Shown: positions 11,826 to 20,669 of the stretch, in pieces
Numbering within the stretch: the first letter of the stretch is position 1
Layout: each line of letters opens with the position of its first letter
NCBI GenBank assembly: GCA_913048385.1
Contig: CAJWVZ010000018.1
Span: forward strand, 1 to 50,990
Source: an uncultured Gammaproteobacteria bacterium
GTDB taxonomy: Bacteria > Pseudomonadota > Gammaproteobacteria > Pseudomonadales > Pseudohongiellaceae
Reading direction: 5' to 3'
DNA length: 50,990 bases
Translations under genes and position numbers: made by a program
Notes under the pieces: model-generated
The model's input: only the letters and a program-made list of their open reading frames with translations
Told to the model about the DNA's origin: nothing
Databases searched by the model: none

Positions 11826-12599
11826 TTACAGCCGATGTACTTCTGAGTTAAAACTTCCGTCCTGTCGCAGTGTCAGGGACCTATATCCAGGACTGACCTT
11901 ATCTAAAGCAAAGCTGTTACTTTTTGGGGCAAATTGAAAACACGTGGAGGGGGAACAAAAATAACTCACATTATTGCGAACTATTCTCCGTTCCTGATGT
12001 ATGTGGCCATGCAGAACAAAACGAACACTGTCATGTCGATCAAGGACCTCAAAAAAATCCGCATAATTTTGGAGACCAATTGTTTTTGCCCAAATGGCAT
12101 CGGCCTCGTGAGGGTTATGATGTAAGCATACAGCGGTATTTTCGATGTCATCTGATGTGGAACTCAAACACGAGTCCAACCAACTTAGCTCAGATCTTGA
12201 AATATCTCCATGAGCACAGCCATTTAAAGTACTGTCGACTAAAAAGATTTGCCAATTGTTCAGAGAAAGCGATTTTTTAGATAGCTCAGTCTTACCTGCA
12301 ACAGCCTTCATTGCAGCAGGATTATCATGATTTCCAGGGACCCAACGAATCGGTGCTTCCAAGCTACTAAGTGAACGTAAAAGACTCTTATAAGCTTCAG
12401 TACTCCCGTCCTCGGCAATATCCCCGGTAATTACGATGGCATCCGAGTTAAATGACGTCGATTTTGCTAGTTCAACAATACGGTTTAGGCTGGAGAACGT
12501 GTTTACTCCACGCAACACACCCGAGCTGTCCTCAAGAAGATGAGTATCAGTAAAATGAAGTAGCACCGCCTCACTAAGTTCAACGCCACAGCCTATCAT
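11826..12599 (-). CDS. cpdA: 3',5'-cyclic-AMP phosphodiesterase (CpdA-type calcineurin-like phosphoesterase)
   Basis: CpdA hydrolyses cAMP to AMP and so tunes Crp-dependent regulation. The 257-residue protein shows the metallophosphoesterase metal ligands in order: DTH (about D18, H20), GDIAEDG (about D60), GNHD (about N90, H91), LHHNP, and HGHIHQE near the C-terminus. The length and the HGHIHQE ending fit the class III CpdA family. Its ATG overlaps the yqiB stop by four bases (ATGA), indicating translational coupling. The nudF-yqiB-cpdA order is the one known from E. coli and Pseudomonas, which supports the assignment beyond the broad superfamily. Confidence 0.9.
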   Translation of the reverse strand: MIGCGVELSEAVLLHFTDTHLLEDSSGVLRGVNTFSSLNRIVELAKSTSFNSDAIVITGDIAEDGSTEAYKSLLRSLSSLEAPIRWVPGNHDNPAAMKAVAGKTELSKKSLSLNNWQIFLVDSTLNGCAHGDISRSELSWLDSCLSSTSDDIENTAVCLHHNPHEADAIWAKTIGLQNYADFFEVLDRHDSVRFVLHGHIHQERRIVRNNVSYFCSPSTCFQFAPKSNSFALDKVSPGYRSLTLRQDGSFNSEVHRL

Positions 12600-13195
12600 T
12601 GAGATACTTTGTTGCTGACAAGATTGTCACGAGAGCCATCTGTTTTCTTATTAACAAAAGATTGTTCAACAAAAGTTAATTTTGCTCTACCTAATTTCAA
12701 ACAATGCGCGAGCCATTCCCCAAGAAAACTATTGTGACAGTTTTTTTCTCTTAAGAGGGGCATTTTTTTCCTGTACTCGCCAGACATTGGTATGATGCTA
12801 CTCTCACCCTGGAAAGCTATCACTTCTGAGGTTTTAGCGTCGTGATAAATTCGAACAACTATTGACGGGGTAGTCACCCACTCGCTTATCTCTGGTCTCT
12901 GAGTGACATGTAAAGTAGTAGTATATTTAAAAGCCTCAAGTATTTTGATATCGACGACGACTTTCTCAGCACTATCCTTTCTTTCGCCCGTATAAAACCT
13001 AGTTCCAGTTCCCTCTAAAATTTTTTCAGGTTCGCTGCCACTGCCACGTAAAGACTGGTTAACTTGGGTATTAGAATTACAAAATTTCCCATCTTTATAA
13101 CCGCGAAGCTGCGGTACCAGTTTCAAAAGTCTTATATAGTTTGCGTCACAAGCAGCCATATTCCTTGCTAGCTCTGATTTTCCAACCACTTTCAA
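12596..13195 (-). CDS. yqiB: DUF1249 (YqiB) family protein
   Basis: A conserved gammaproteobacterial cytosolic protein of unknown function, 199 residues. Family features are the early CDANYIRLLKLVPQL stretch, a central TLHVTQRP segment, PSIVVRIYHDAKTSEVIAFQ, and the LGEWLAHCL ending. The TTG at 13195 is preferred. It has an AAAGGGA ribosome site about five bases upstream and yields the usual extra N-terminal residues before the ANY motif. The first ATG (13159) would have its AAGGA too close. The C-terminus is about 30 residues longer than in E. coli and hydrophilic. It lies between nudF (37 bases upstream) and cpdA (four-base overlap), as in other gammaproteobacteria. Confidence 0.88.
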   Translation of the reverse strand: MKVVGKSELARNMAACDANYIRLLKLVPQLRGYKDGKFCNSNTQVNQSLRGSGSEPEKILEGTGTRFYTGERKDSAEKVVVDIKILEAFKYTTTLHVTQRPEISEWVTTPSIVVRIYHDAKTSEVIAFQGESSIIPMSGEYRKKMPLLREKNCHNSFLGEWLAHCLKLGRAKLTFVEQSFVNKKTDGSRDNLVSNKVSQ

Positions 13196-13232
13196 AATTT
13201 CCCTTTGTTAAACAGAATCTACTTTTAGACAA

Positions 13233-13853
13233 TTAAGCCCATCGGGCTACCAATTCTTTTTTGTTCAAAGCTAACCACTGTAATGCAATGATAGTCATCG
13301 CATTGTTAATCTCTCCACTTATTAAAAATTTAAGGGCAGTTTCCAGTGATACAACTTCAACACTAATGTCTTCGTTTTCACTATCCACGCCGAAAATACC
13401 GCCAGCTTTTCTACTATCAACTTTTCCACAAAATATCGTTGTACGCTCATCACTGATTCCAGGACTGTTAAAGTAATCAGCAACTATTTCGTGATCTTCT
13501 AATTTAATCCCCGATTCTTCAAATACTTCTCGAACAGCAACATCGGCTATTTCTTCACCTTCATTCGCAAGTCCCGCGACAAGCTCCAGCAGCCAGGGGC
13601 TCTGAGTTTGATCGATAACCCCTACTCGAAACTGTCGGACCAATACAACACAATCACAATCCGGATCGTAAAGGAGAACCCCAACAGCTCTTGGCCTCAA
13701 AAGCACTTCTCTGATTAAAGACTGAGTCCAACCGCCCTCAAAGAGTTGATGGCGAATGCAGAGGCTGTGCACTGTTAGAAAGCCATCAAAAAGATTTTTT
13801 CTGGCCTCGACAATATGCTTATTCGGAGTTAATTTTTTTTTCAAACTCTCCAT
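13233..13853 (-). CDS. nudF: ADP-ribose pyrophosphatase (Nudix hydrolase)
   Basis: NudF cleaves ADP-ribose to AMP and ribose 5-phosphate, removing a toxic NAD breakdown product. The complete Nudix box GX5EX7REUXEEXGU is present around residues 94-116 (ELVAGLANEGEE followed by REVFEESGI), preceded by the WLLELVAG segment typical of this subfamily. From the ATG at 13853 the protein is 206 residues, close to E. coli NudF. A TTG at 13877 is an alternative, but its AAAGG lies directly against the codon. It leads the nudF-yqiB-cpdA group and sits 76 bases after ppiC, so the run may be a single transcript. Confidence 0.92.
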   Translation of the reverse strand: MESLKKKLTPNKHIVEARKNLFDGFLTVHSLCIRHQLFEGGWTQSLIREVLLRPRAVGVLLYDPDCDCVVLVRQFRVGVIDQTQSPWLLELVAGLANEGEEIADVAVREVFEESGIKLEDHEIVADYFNSPGISDERTTIFCGKVDSRKAGGIFGVDSENEDISVEVVSLETALKFLISGEINNAMTIIALQWLALNKKELVARWA

Positions 13854-13929
13854 AAAATCACTGTCTTCGTCGCTCAACCTTTATCTGCATAACTGTCAGT
13901 TGGTCTCTTGCAGAAATACGAAAAAAACA

Positions 13930-14208
13930 TCAATTTCGACTTGTGACTTCTAACAAGTGATAGCCAAATTGAGTTTTTACAGGTCCTTGCACCTCACTTA
14001 TCGGGCCATTAAAAACGGCCTCGTCAAATTCCTTTACCATCATGCCGGGACCAAATTCACCAAGGTCGCCTCCTTGGGCCTTTGAAGGACAGCTAGAGCA
14101 CTCCATAGCTATTTGTCCGAAATCCTCTCCTGCACTTATCCGATCTTTTAGAGCAATACATTCTTGTTCAGTCGCTACTAATATGTGTCGTGCACTTGCC
14201 GTCGTCAT
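13930..14208 (-). CDS. ppiC: Peptidyl-prolyl cis-trans isomerase, small parvulin
   Basis: This is a 92-residue single-domain parvulin, the same size as E. coli PpiC, with no signal peptide, so it acts in the cytosol. Parvulin motifs are clear: ARHILVATE at the N-terminus (histidine of the active site), QGGDLGEFGPGMMVKEFDEAVF in the middle, and TQFGYHLLEV at the end with the second conserved histidine. The ATG at 14208 follows an AGAGGG ribosome site. It is divergent from the DUF2889 gene and lies upstream of nudF in the same direction. Confidence 0.95.
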   Translation of the reverse strand: MTTASARHILVATEQECIALKDRISAGEDFGQIAMECSSCPSKAQGGDLGEFGPGMMVKEFDEAVFNGPISEVQGPVKTQFGYHLLEVTSRN

Positions 14209-14426
14209 AACATTTCCCTCTAGGTAAAGAGATAATCAAGGCTCAATATAATACTTGAAAATCATGTGGCCGCAATGAAAAACTAAATAAACAAAACAAC
14301 GGGTCACACAAAGCCGCGACGGTAGTGTATAATCACAATTAATAAAATCTGCTAGATAGTCAAATTTTAGTTCAACTACGACCAAAATTGGACCGTGGTT
14401 TCTCAGAAATTTTAAAGGCTTTTAAC

Positions 14427-14993
14427 ATGTCTATACCCGCTCCCGCTCAAAGAGAGCATGTTCACACCCGGGGCATCGAATACCTCGGATTCCGACGAGC
14501 AGATGGGCTATGGGATATCGAAGCCCAAATGACCGATATTAAAACATATTCTTTTCAAAATGACTGGAGGGGCGACATAGAAAGTGGTGTTCCCCTCCAC
14601 GAAATGATTTTGCGTGTCACAATTGATTCTAATTTTGTTATTCGTGATGTCTATGCCGAGACTAGACACAGTCCATTTGAAATGTGTCCAAATATTGTAG
14701 ATAACTATCGTCTTATTATTGGGGTGCGAATGGGTCCAGGATGGCGGAAAGAAATTCGTCTGAAAATTGGTGGAACCAAAGGTTGCACTCATATAACTGA
14801 GTTATTGTTTCCAATGGGCACTGTTGCAAGGCAAACTATTTGGCCATTGATAAAAGCGGAAGAGAAAACCAAAGTGGCAAAGCGTTCTGATGAGGGGCGG
14901 CGACCAGGTGTACTGAATACCTGCCATGCTTGGTCTTCAGATTCAAATTTAGTAAAGATACAAGCTCCCAGTTTTTATACAGGAGATGGTTAA
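14427..14993 (+). CDS. DUF2889 family protein
   Basis: A conserved protein of unknown function, about 188 residues, with no signal peptide or membrane segment. Family features are REHVHTRGIEYLGFRRADG at the start, the GLWDIEAQMTD segment, a central PFEMCPNI with a conserved cysteine, and GGTKGCTHITELLFPMGTVARQT, with a conserved Cys-Thr-His that may bind a metal (inference). The ATG at 14427 has AAAGG upstream and matches the family start; a TTG at 14388 is open in frame. A TATAAT at 14328-14333 could be its -10 element. It converges with the histidine kinase gene 28 bases downstream. Confidence 0.82.
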   Translation: MSIPAPAQREHVHTRGIEYLGFRRADGLWDIEAQMTDIKTYSFQNDWRGDIESGVPLHEMILRVTIDSNFVIRDVYAETRHSPFEMCPNIVDNYRLIIGVRMGPGWRKEIRLKIGGTKGCTHITELLFPMGTVARQTIWPLIKAEEKTKVAKRSDEGRRPGVLNTCHAWSSDSNLVKIQAPSFYTGDG

Positions 14994-15021
14994 GCATTCA
15001 CCCTATAGCGCTAAGGATAAA

Positions 15022-17202
15022 TTAACGATAAAAGCGCGGAAGAATGATGGTAACTACCACGCCTTTTGCATCATCTCTATTTCCAACCTTAATCCTACCC
15101 CCATGAAAATCCACTATGAGTCTAGCGATGTGAAGCCCAATCCCTAAGTGCGGCTGTTTCTGCTGCTCTTGCGATCGAACAGAAACCATCGACTCAAACA
15201 GACGATCTTTCATCGACTCAGGAAGATACGCACCTGAATTCAACACGCTTATAACAGCGTGATCTCTCAAAGTTCGACAATCAATTCGAATCGGCTCCCG
15301 TCCGTCTGTGAATTCCACCGCATTCGCTACTAATTTATCAAGCAATTGAGCAATGTACTCGGGCACACCGTTGATATCTATTTCTGCATTATCAAGCTCG
15401 CTACTAAAATCTATTGTTGGGTACGCCAGCTTATAACCTTCAACACAACCGTAAATTACAGCCCTTAAATCAATTCGCTCTTTTTCAGAGTTTTGTAACA
15501 TTTGCTCAAGCCGAGTTGCCTCACTCATGTGCGTAAGAATAAGATTTAATCTGCTTACACCTTCTTCAGCTCGAGCAATATAAACGCCTGATTCTGAGTC
15601 AGTTGCTGTCAATCCTAAGTTTTCAATCGAAGACCTCACAACAGCAACGGGTGTTCGAAGCTCGTGCGAAAGTCTTGACGACATATTTTCTAAATAGCTT
15701 GTGTATTGAGTCAACCGCTCAACGATGTTAGAAAAACTTCGGGATAGATCTCCAATTTCGTCACTATTTTTAGAGGACACAATTGTATTTTGCACAGACC
15801 CCGAATCATCAATAATATTTTCAGCTTGATTTCTTAGACCGCGAATCCGCGATGAAATACGAGACGCAAATATAAAGAGCCCCAATGCGATCGCGATCAT
15901 CACTCCCAGCATTGTATTAAACAAAGTTTCTAACGCTTGATTTCTAAAAGTCCTTAAACCATTCATGTTCTGATCAACAACCACGGCACCCAACACCTCA
16001 TTATTAACACGAATCGGGTAGGCCGCCTCTAACAGACGCGTTTGTGTATCTGAAAGCGTTCTAAACTGTGCATTAGGAACACCCTGAAAAGCAGAATCCA
16101 AGTGAGCTCCCTCTCTACTCACACTTGAGTAAAGCTCATCAATAAAATCTATACTTGGGTTAGTTAGAATCTGATAGTAGAGGGGATTTAAGATTTTTTC
16201 TTGAATAAATCTAATTACGCTATTCTCAAAAACTGAAGACTCTGATCGTTCTAGAGCTAGCCCCGTAGCACTCTGTATATCCCCTTCAGTCAGTAAAACT
16301 CTCCCACTTCGGTCCACAACTTGGATTCGAGAGTTTGTATAACCCATACCGGCAACAATGCGATCAAGCTCTGGAGTTGGAAGGCGCAAGAATCCTAAGT
16401 TTTGTATATCCGCGGACTCGTACGTCGCTACAACTGTCTCTACGTTTCTTAAGTTTTGATCATCAACGTCAAAAAAAGCAAACCCTAACTTGGCTCCGAG
16501 CATTTCCATTGGTATTTGCAATTCGACTTCATAACCATCATCGATTTCATACCACTGTCCACTAATCCGTTCCTCGTACCTAGGATCAGAAAAGTCTGTG
16601 TTTACCTCAAAAGGATACAAGAACTCAGGCTCATGAGGAGCAATAACATAATGCCTAATCGTTTCACTACCTTCAGGCAAGACCGAAATACGCAAGAAAT
16701 CACTTCGATTAATACTTAAACTGTCTCGACTGCGGTATATACTCGTTTTATCCTCTATTTTAAAGTAAGCATACAACGAGCCGTTATGCGAACCCACCAT
16801 AGTTTTAAAAGATAGCGAGTCGTCCGCATTATAATAACGAGAGGGATTTAACTCTGTTCTTAGATAATCGTTTAAACCATAAACTGCCTCGTATTGCTGA
16901 TACGCTCCCCAGTCACTCAATGTCCCATCATTTAAAGAGAGAGAATTAAAAACAGGATACACATACAGATCCTCACTGTTACGCACAGGAGCATAACGAC
17001 CTTCGTCGAAGAGTTCAGGCCTTTCATTTAAAGCTGTGGCTAATGCTTGTGCCGTGCCAAGCACGATTTGTTCCTGACCTCTACGTAAATAATTTTCCAT
17101 TTCTAGAATGTAAAGATATCCAAGCCAAGGAATGACGAGTAGAAAGCTTGATAAAAAAACAAGCTTAAATCGAATCCCAATCGGGTTTTTGAAAAAATGC
17201 AC
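15022..17202 (-). CDS. pdsS: Sensor histidine kinase resembling the proteobacterial dedicated sortase system kinase (PdsS)
   Basis: A 726-residue membrane sensor kinase. A membrane segment lies at about residues 12-33 and another at 427-447, enclosing a large periplasmic region. Its N-terminal part (DGTLSDWG near residue 92, then SLYAYFKIED) resembles a CBM9-like fold. HAMP follows, then the phosphoacceptor H513 in SHELRTPVAVVRSS, the N box at about N627, and a G box at about 685-695 (HLGIGLHIARL). The G1 position reads LNSG rather than the usual D-x-G. Together with the partner regulator 38 bases upstream, the pattern matches my memory of TIGRFAM TIGR03785, which normally sits near a sortase and an LPXTG target. 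Neither is in this window. Confidence 0.75.
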   Translation of the reverse strand: MHFFKNPIGIRFKLVFLSSFLLVIPWLGYLYILEMENYLRRGQEQIVLGTAQALATALNERPELFDEGRYAPVRNSEDLYVYPVFNSLSLNDGTLSDWGAYQQYEAVYGLNDYLRTELNPSRYYNADDSLSFKTMVGSHNGSLYAYFKIEDKTSIYRSRDSLSINRSDFLRISVLPEGSETIRHYVIAPHEPEFLYPFEVNTDFSDPRYEERISGQWYEIDDGYEVELQIPMEMLGAKLGFAFFDVDDQNLRNVETVVATYESADIQNLGFLRLPTPELDRIVAGMGYTNSRIQVVDRSGRVLLTEGDIQSATGLALERSESSVFENSVIRFIQEKILNPLYYQILTNPSIDFIDELYSSVSREGAHLDSAFQGVPNAQFRTLSDTQTRLLEAAYPIRVNNEVLGAVVVDQNMNGLRTFRNQALETLFNTMLGVMIAIALGLFIFASRISSRIRGLRNQAENIIDDSGSVQNTIVSSKNSDEIGDLSRSFSNIVERLTQYTSYLENMSSRLSHELRTPVAVVRSSIENLGLTATDSESGVYIARAEEGVSRLNLILTHMSEATRLEQMLQNSEKERIDLRAVIYGCVEGYKLAYPTIDFSSELDNAEIDINGVPEYIAQLLDKLVANAVEFTDGREPIRIDCRTLRDHAVISVLNSGAYLPESMKDRLFESMVSVRSQEQQKQPHLGIGLHIARLIVDFHGGRIKVGNRDDAKGVVVTIILPRFYR

Positions 17203-17240
17203 CTAAGCTCCGCCGATCGTACAATTATGCGTCAGCGATG

Positions 17241-17933
17241 TTAATCTATATTCCATCGGTAACCCATGCCATAAACTGTTTCAATACAGTCAAAATCCTC
17301 ACGCACAATGATAAACTTTTTTCTAATTCTTTTAACGTGAGACGTTATGGTACTTCCGTCCACAAATATTTTCGACTCCTGCATTAACACTTGTCGACTC
17401 TTAACATGACCCGGGAATTTTACAAGTGCATGAACCATCCAAAACTCTGTTACCGTTAAGGCTACAACTTCGTTATCCCAACGCACTGCTAAGCGACCCA
17501 GATCCAAAACTAATTTGCCTCTATGTAGCAAGCTATCGGGCTGTGGCGGCTGATCAATTATGTCTTGTCTTCGAAAAAGCGCCGCGATTCGCGCTGACAA
17601 ATGAGGCAAGCTGATATCTTTAGTCAAATAATCATCTGCACCCATTCGGAGGCCACTGACGATATCAAAATCATTATCTCTCGCAGTCAAGAAAATGATG
17701 GGTAACGTTTCTGACATAGACCGCAACGATTGACACAAAGCGAAGCCTCCGTCGATTTCATTTTCAAGTCCAATATCAATGATGGCTAAATCTGGTAAAC
17801 GCATCTCAAAAGACGTCATTGCCTCTTTTCGATTTGGGAATGTATTGACTTCGTACCCCTGTTTCCGAAGTACATCTGCATAGTTCTCTCGGATGGCTGT
17901 CTCATCTTCAACAATAGCTATTTTTCTACTCAT
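17241..17933 (-). CDS. pdsR: Response regulator resembling the proteobacterial dedicated sortase system regulator (PdsR)
   Basis: A 230-residue OmpR/PhoB-type regulator: receiver domain (acidic pocket E9/D10, phosphoacceptor D53, T83, K105) then a C-terminal winged helix ending in VYGMGYRW. Stretches such as EDETAIRENYADVLRKQGY and IIDIGLENEIDGGF are those I recall for TIGR03787, the regulator dedicated to the marine proteobacterial sortase system. It is the first gene of a leftward pair with the kinase. The 221 bases upstream, divergent to the GST, probably hold its promoter. General function is certain; the sortase-system family is likely but rests on memory of the family. Confidence 0.8.
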   Translation of the reverse strand: MSRKIAIVEDETAIRENYADVLRKQGYEVNTFPNRKEAMTSFEMRLPDLAIIDIGLENEIDGGFALCQSLRSMSETLPIIFLTARDNDFDIVSGLRMGADDYLTKDISLPHLSARIAALFRRQDIIDQPPQPDSLLHRGKLVLDLGRLAVRWDNEVVALTVTEFWMVHALVKFPGHVKSRQVLMQESKIFVDGSTITSHVKRIRKKFIIVREDFDCIETVYGMGYRWNID

Positions 17934-18154
17934 TCAACTGTCCCTATCTACATTCGAGAAGACCTCTTTGAAATGAATATATCTTATGTGAAACATCAAA
18001 GTCGCAATTACAGCTCGCAGTAAATAAATTGCCTTTATTCTGCCATATTTAATCACTAGATCGCCCGTGTTTGCACCAAAAAACGTACTAAATTTGATGT
18101 TAAATATTCCTCGGTGAAAAATATTAATTTCTATGAAAGCAAGGATAGAACAAA

Positions 18155-18826
18155 ATGAAAGACTCAAGGCTAGTAATCGGTAACAAAAACTATTCTCCAT
18201 GGTCTCTGTGCCCCTGGCTTTTACTAAAAATGTACGATATTGAATTTGAAGAAATTCAAATTGCTTTATATCAAGATAATACCGCCGAAAAGCTCGGCCC
18301 ATACTCGCCTTCATTAAAAGTCCCGGTATTACTCCATAAACAAACTACGGTCTGGGATTCTCTGGCTATATGCGAATATATATCGGAGATCTTACTACAA
18401 AATGCAGCATGGCCGACTGACCCAAAGCGTCGAGCGGCGGCGAGGTCTATAAGTTCAGAGATTCACTCTGAATTTCCTGCCTTAAAGGAAGAGTGGCCAT
18501 TTAATTGTAGGGCTTCATTCTCGTCCATACCATCAGCCAACTTATTCAAAGAAATTTCGCGAATAGATGCCATTTGGAGCAGTTGTAGATATAAATATGG
18601 TAACAACGGCAATTATTTATTTGGGCGTTTTTCCATCGCTGATTGCTTATTCGCACCTATTGCCATTGTTTTTAACGGTCACAATGCGAAACTCAGTTCA
18701 GAAGCCGACACTTATATGAACTTTTTGCTTGATAATCCATTTATCCAAAAATGGATGACTTTAGGGCGCAGAGAAACACAAGCGTTAAGGATCGCAAGTA
18801 TAAGCGACACAAAAAAATTTAGGTAA
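18155..18826 (+). CDS. Glutathione S-transferase family protein
   Basis: A soluble 223-residue protein with the two-domain GST layout. The thioredoxin-like half begins LVIGNKNYSPWSLCPWLLLK. It includes the cis-proline segment KVPVLL and the glutathione-contacting WDSLAICEYI. The all-helical half contains FGRFSIADCLFAPIA, the N-capping motif of GST helix 6. The GNKNYSPWS start is that of a bacterial GST group in which the next residues usually read LRPW; here arginine is replaced by cysteine. Substrate unknown; detoxification or maleylacetoacetate-like isomerisation are possibilities. It is the first of a rightward set, 55 bases before the DUF924 gene, and is divergent from pdsR. Confidence 0.85.
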   Translation: MKDSRLVIGNKNYSPWSLCPWLLLKMYDIEFEEIQIALYQDNTAEKLGPYSPSLKVPVLLHKQTTVWDSLAICEYISEILLQNAAWPTDPKRRAAARSISSEIHSEFPALKEEWPFNCRASFSSIPSANLFKEISRIDAIWSSCRYKYGNNGNYLFGRFSIADCLFAPIAIVFNGHNAKLSSEADTYMNFLLDNPFIQKWMTLGRRETQALRIASISDTKKFR

Positions 18827-18881
18827 AAAAATCGTCTTAGTAACCGATATAACTGCAAGCTCCAAGTTTTAGGCTTATGCT

Positions 18882-19457
18882 ATGTCGGCTACCGAAATAA
18901 TAAAATTTTGTTTTACGGAAACACATCCCAATCAGTGGCTTAAAAACGATCCCGAATTTGACCAAATAATTACAAACCAGTTCCTTGATGTTCATCAACT
19001 TGCGCAAAAGGGTTTGCTCTTCAATTGGAGGGAACACCCTTTGGATGCGTTAGCTGAAGTAATTTTGCTCGACCAATTTTCACGAAATATTTTTCAGAAT
19101 TCGCCAAAAGCCTATCAGTTTGACGACCTTGCATTAGTGCTTGCGCAAGAAGCTATTCGTAAAAAATACGACGCCGAACTAACGACAGAGCAACGAAAGT
19201 TCCTATATTCACCTTTTATGCACAGTGAATCAAAAGAAATACATGAGTTAGCAGTTTTTTTATACGATCAGCCTGGTCTAGAGGAAAGCTATCATCGCGA
19301 ACTATACCAAAAAGAAATCATAGATTGTTTTGATCGTTTCCCCGAAAGAAACATAACGCTTAATCGGAAGTCGACTGTTGAAGAACTTGTGTTTTTATCT
19401 AACTTAAACACACGTCTCCCGCGAACATCACGGCCGAAGGGGCGGTATCCAGCATAG
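18882..19457 (+). CDS. DUF924 family protein
   Basis: A 191-residue cytosolic protein of a widespread family with an all-helical, TPR-like fold and no assigned function. Family stretches are visible: WLKNDPEFDQII, the highly conserved ILLDQFSRNIF, RKFLYSPFMHSES, and FDRFPERNITLNRKST. The final residues (LNTRLPRTSRPKGRYPA) are basic and differ from the usual short ending, so the C-terminus may be variable. It lies between the GST and the carboxypeptidase, all rightward with short gaps. Confidence 0.85.
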   Translation: MSATEIIKFCFTETHPNQWLKNDPEFDQIITNQFLDVHQLAQKGLLFNWREHPLDALAEVILLDQFSRNIFQNSPKAYQFDDLALVLAQEAIRKKYDAELTTEQRKFLYSPFMHSESKEIHELAVFLYDQPGLEESYHRELYQKEIIDCFDRFPERNITLNRKSTVEELVFLSNLNTRLPRTSRPKGRYPA

Positions 19458-19532
19458 TTTCTTTTTTACTACGCTTGTCGACGGAGAAATTTACTCACGG
19501 CCTTTTTTGTTATCTTTATCATGAGGTGCAGG

Positions 19533-20669
19533 ATGCCTATTAGCCATAATTTCGACGGCGGAAATATTGATGTAATTGAAGATTCTAACGCGCAAAATAT
19601 TCAACTTAAAATTCGAGCAGATGCAAACTCAAGTTTTTTCCAATGGTTTTATTTTCGTGTGCATGGCCTCAATCAGGTGCCGTGTAGTATAAGCATCCAA
19701 AATGCGGGTGAGGTCACATATCCTAAGGGTTTTGAAAATTATGACGTAGTCTATTCGTACGACCGAAAGAATTGGATGAGGCATCCTACAAATTTTCTAG
19801 ACGGTATTTTAAATATAAAATTTAAACCCTCTCAAGACGCTGTATATTTCGCTTACTTTGCTCCTTACTCTATGGAACGTCACTCAGATTTAATTGCACG
19901 AACATTGAGTGCCTCGGTTGCTTCACTTGAAGTCTTGGGAAAAACAGTAGACGGCCGAGACCTCGATATGATTAAGTTTAGTGACGGCAAAAACTCAAAG
20001 CGCAAAAGAAATTGCTGGCTTATCGCTCGGCAACACCCTGGTGAAACGATGGCCGAATGGTGGATGGAGGGGGCTCTTGAATGGCTAAGTGCGCAAAAAA
20101 TAAGTGAGAGCATTTCTTTGCTCAAACTATGTGATTTATTCGTAATTCCAAATATGAATCCCGATGGCAGTTATCGGGGTCATCTCAGAACAAACGCAGC
20201 AGGCCGAAATCTAAACCGGGAGTGGGAGAACCCAAGCGCAGAGAGCGCGCCTGAAGTTTTTTTCGTAAAAGAAGCGATGGCAAAAATCGGGGTAGATTTT
20301 TTTCTAGACGTCCATGGGGATGAGAGTCTTCCTCATAACTTTATTGCGGGCACAGAGGGATTGATAAACTGGTCGTCAAAAAAACAACGCCAACTTGATT
20401 TTTTTAAGAATACGTTGAAGAAAATAGATAAAGATTTTCAAACAGAAATTGGATACCCGACTAAGGAAAGAGGATCAGCAAATTTAAAGATGAGCGCTGC
20501 ACAAATTGCTAGCCGGTATAACTGTCTCGCAATGACCTTAGAAATGCCTTTCAAAGACACGTTAGAAAACCCAAATCAAAGTTTGGGGTGGTCTCCTTCT
20601 CGTTGCAAAACTCTTGCGATAAGCAGTCTGCGAGTGTTAGATCAATATGTGAAAAGCGCAATTATTTAG
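19533..20669 (+). CDS. M14 metallocarboxypeptidase, cytosolic carboxypeptidase (CCP)-like
   Basis: A zinc carboxypeptidase of about 378 residues without a signal peptide. Zinc ligands are H168 and E171 (in ARQHPGET) and H261 (in LDVHGDE); the catalytic glutamate is about E337 (TLEMPF). The NMNPDGSYRGHLRTNAAGRN segment supplies the substrate-carboxylate arginine region. An N-terminal beta-rich domain of about 120 residues (SSFFQWFYFRV onward) precedes the peptidase. That domain is the hallmark of the CCP/Nna1-like M14 group, whose eukaryotic members shorten polyglutamate tails. I choose the ATG at 19533, which has GAGG six bases upstream; an ATG at 19521 adds four residues. The bacterial substrate is unknown. 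Confidence 0.85.
   Translation: MPISHNFDGGNIDVIEDSNAQNIQLKIRADANSSFFQWFYFRVHGLNQVPCSISIQNAGEVTYPKGFENYDVVYSYDRKNWMRHPTNFLDGILNIKFKPSQDAVYFAYFAPYSMERHSDLIARTLSASVASLEVLGKTVDGRDLDMIKFSDGKNSKRKRNCWLIARQHPGETMAEWWMEGALEWLSAQKISESISLLKLCDLFVIPNMNPDGSYRGHLRTNAAGRNLNREWENPSAESAPEVFFVKEAMAKIGVDFFLDVHGDESLPHNFIAGTEGLINWSSKKQRQLDFFKNTLKKIDKDFQTEIGYPTKERGSANLKMSAAQIASRYNCLAMTLEMPFKDTLENPNQSLGWSPSRCKTLAISSLRVLDQYVKSAII

Noticed and set aside
17934..18314. 126-codon minus-strand frame upstream of pdsR
   Set aside because: Its longer half is antisense to the start of the GST gene, it has no family resemblance, and it would fill the pdsR promoter region.
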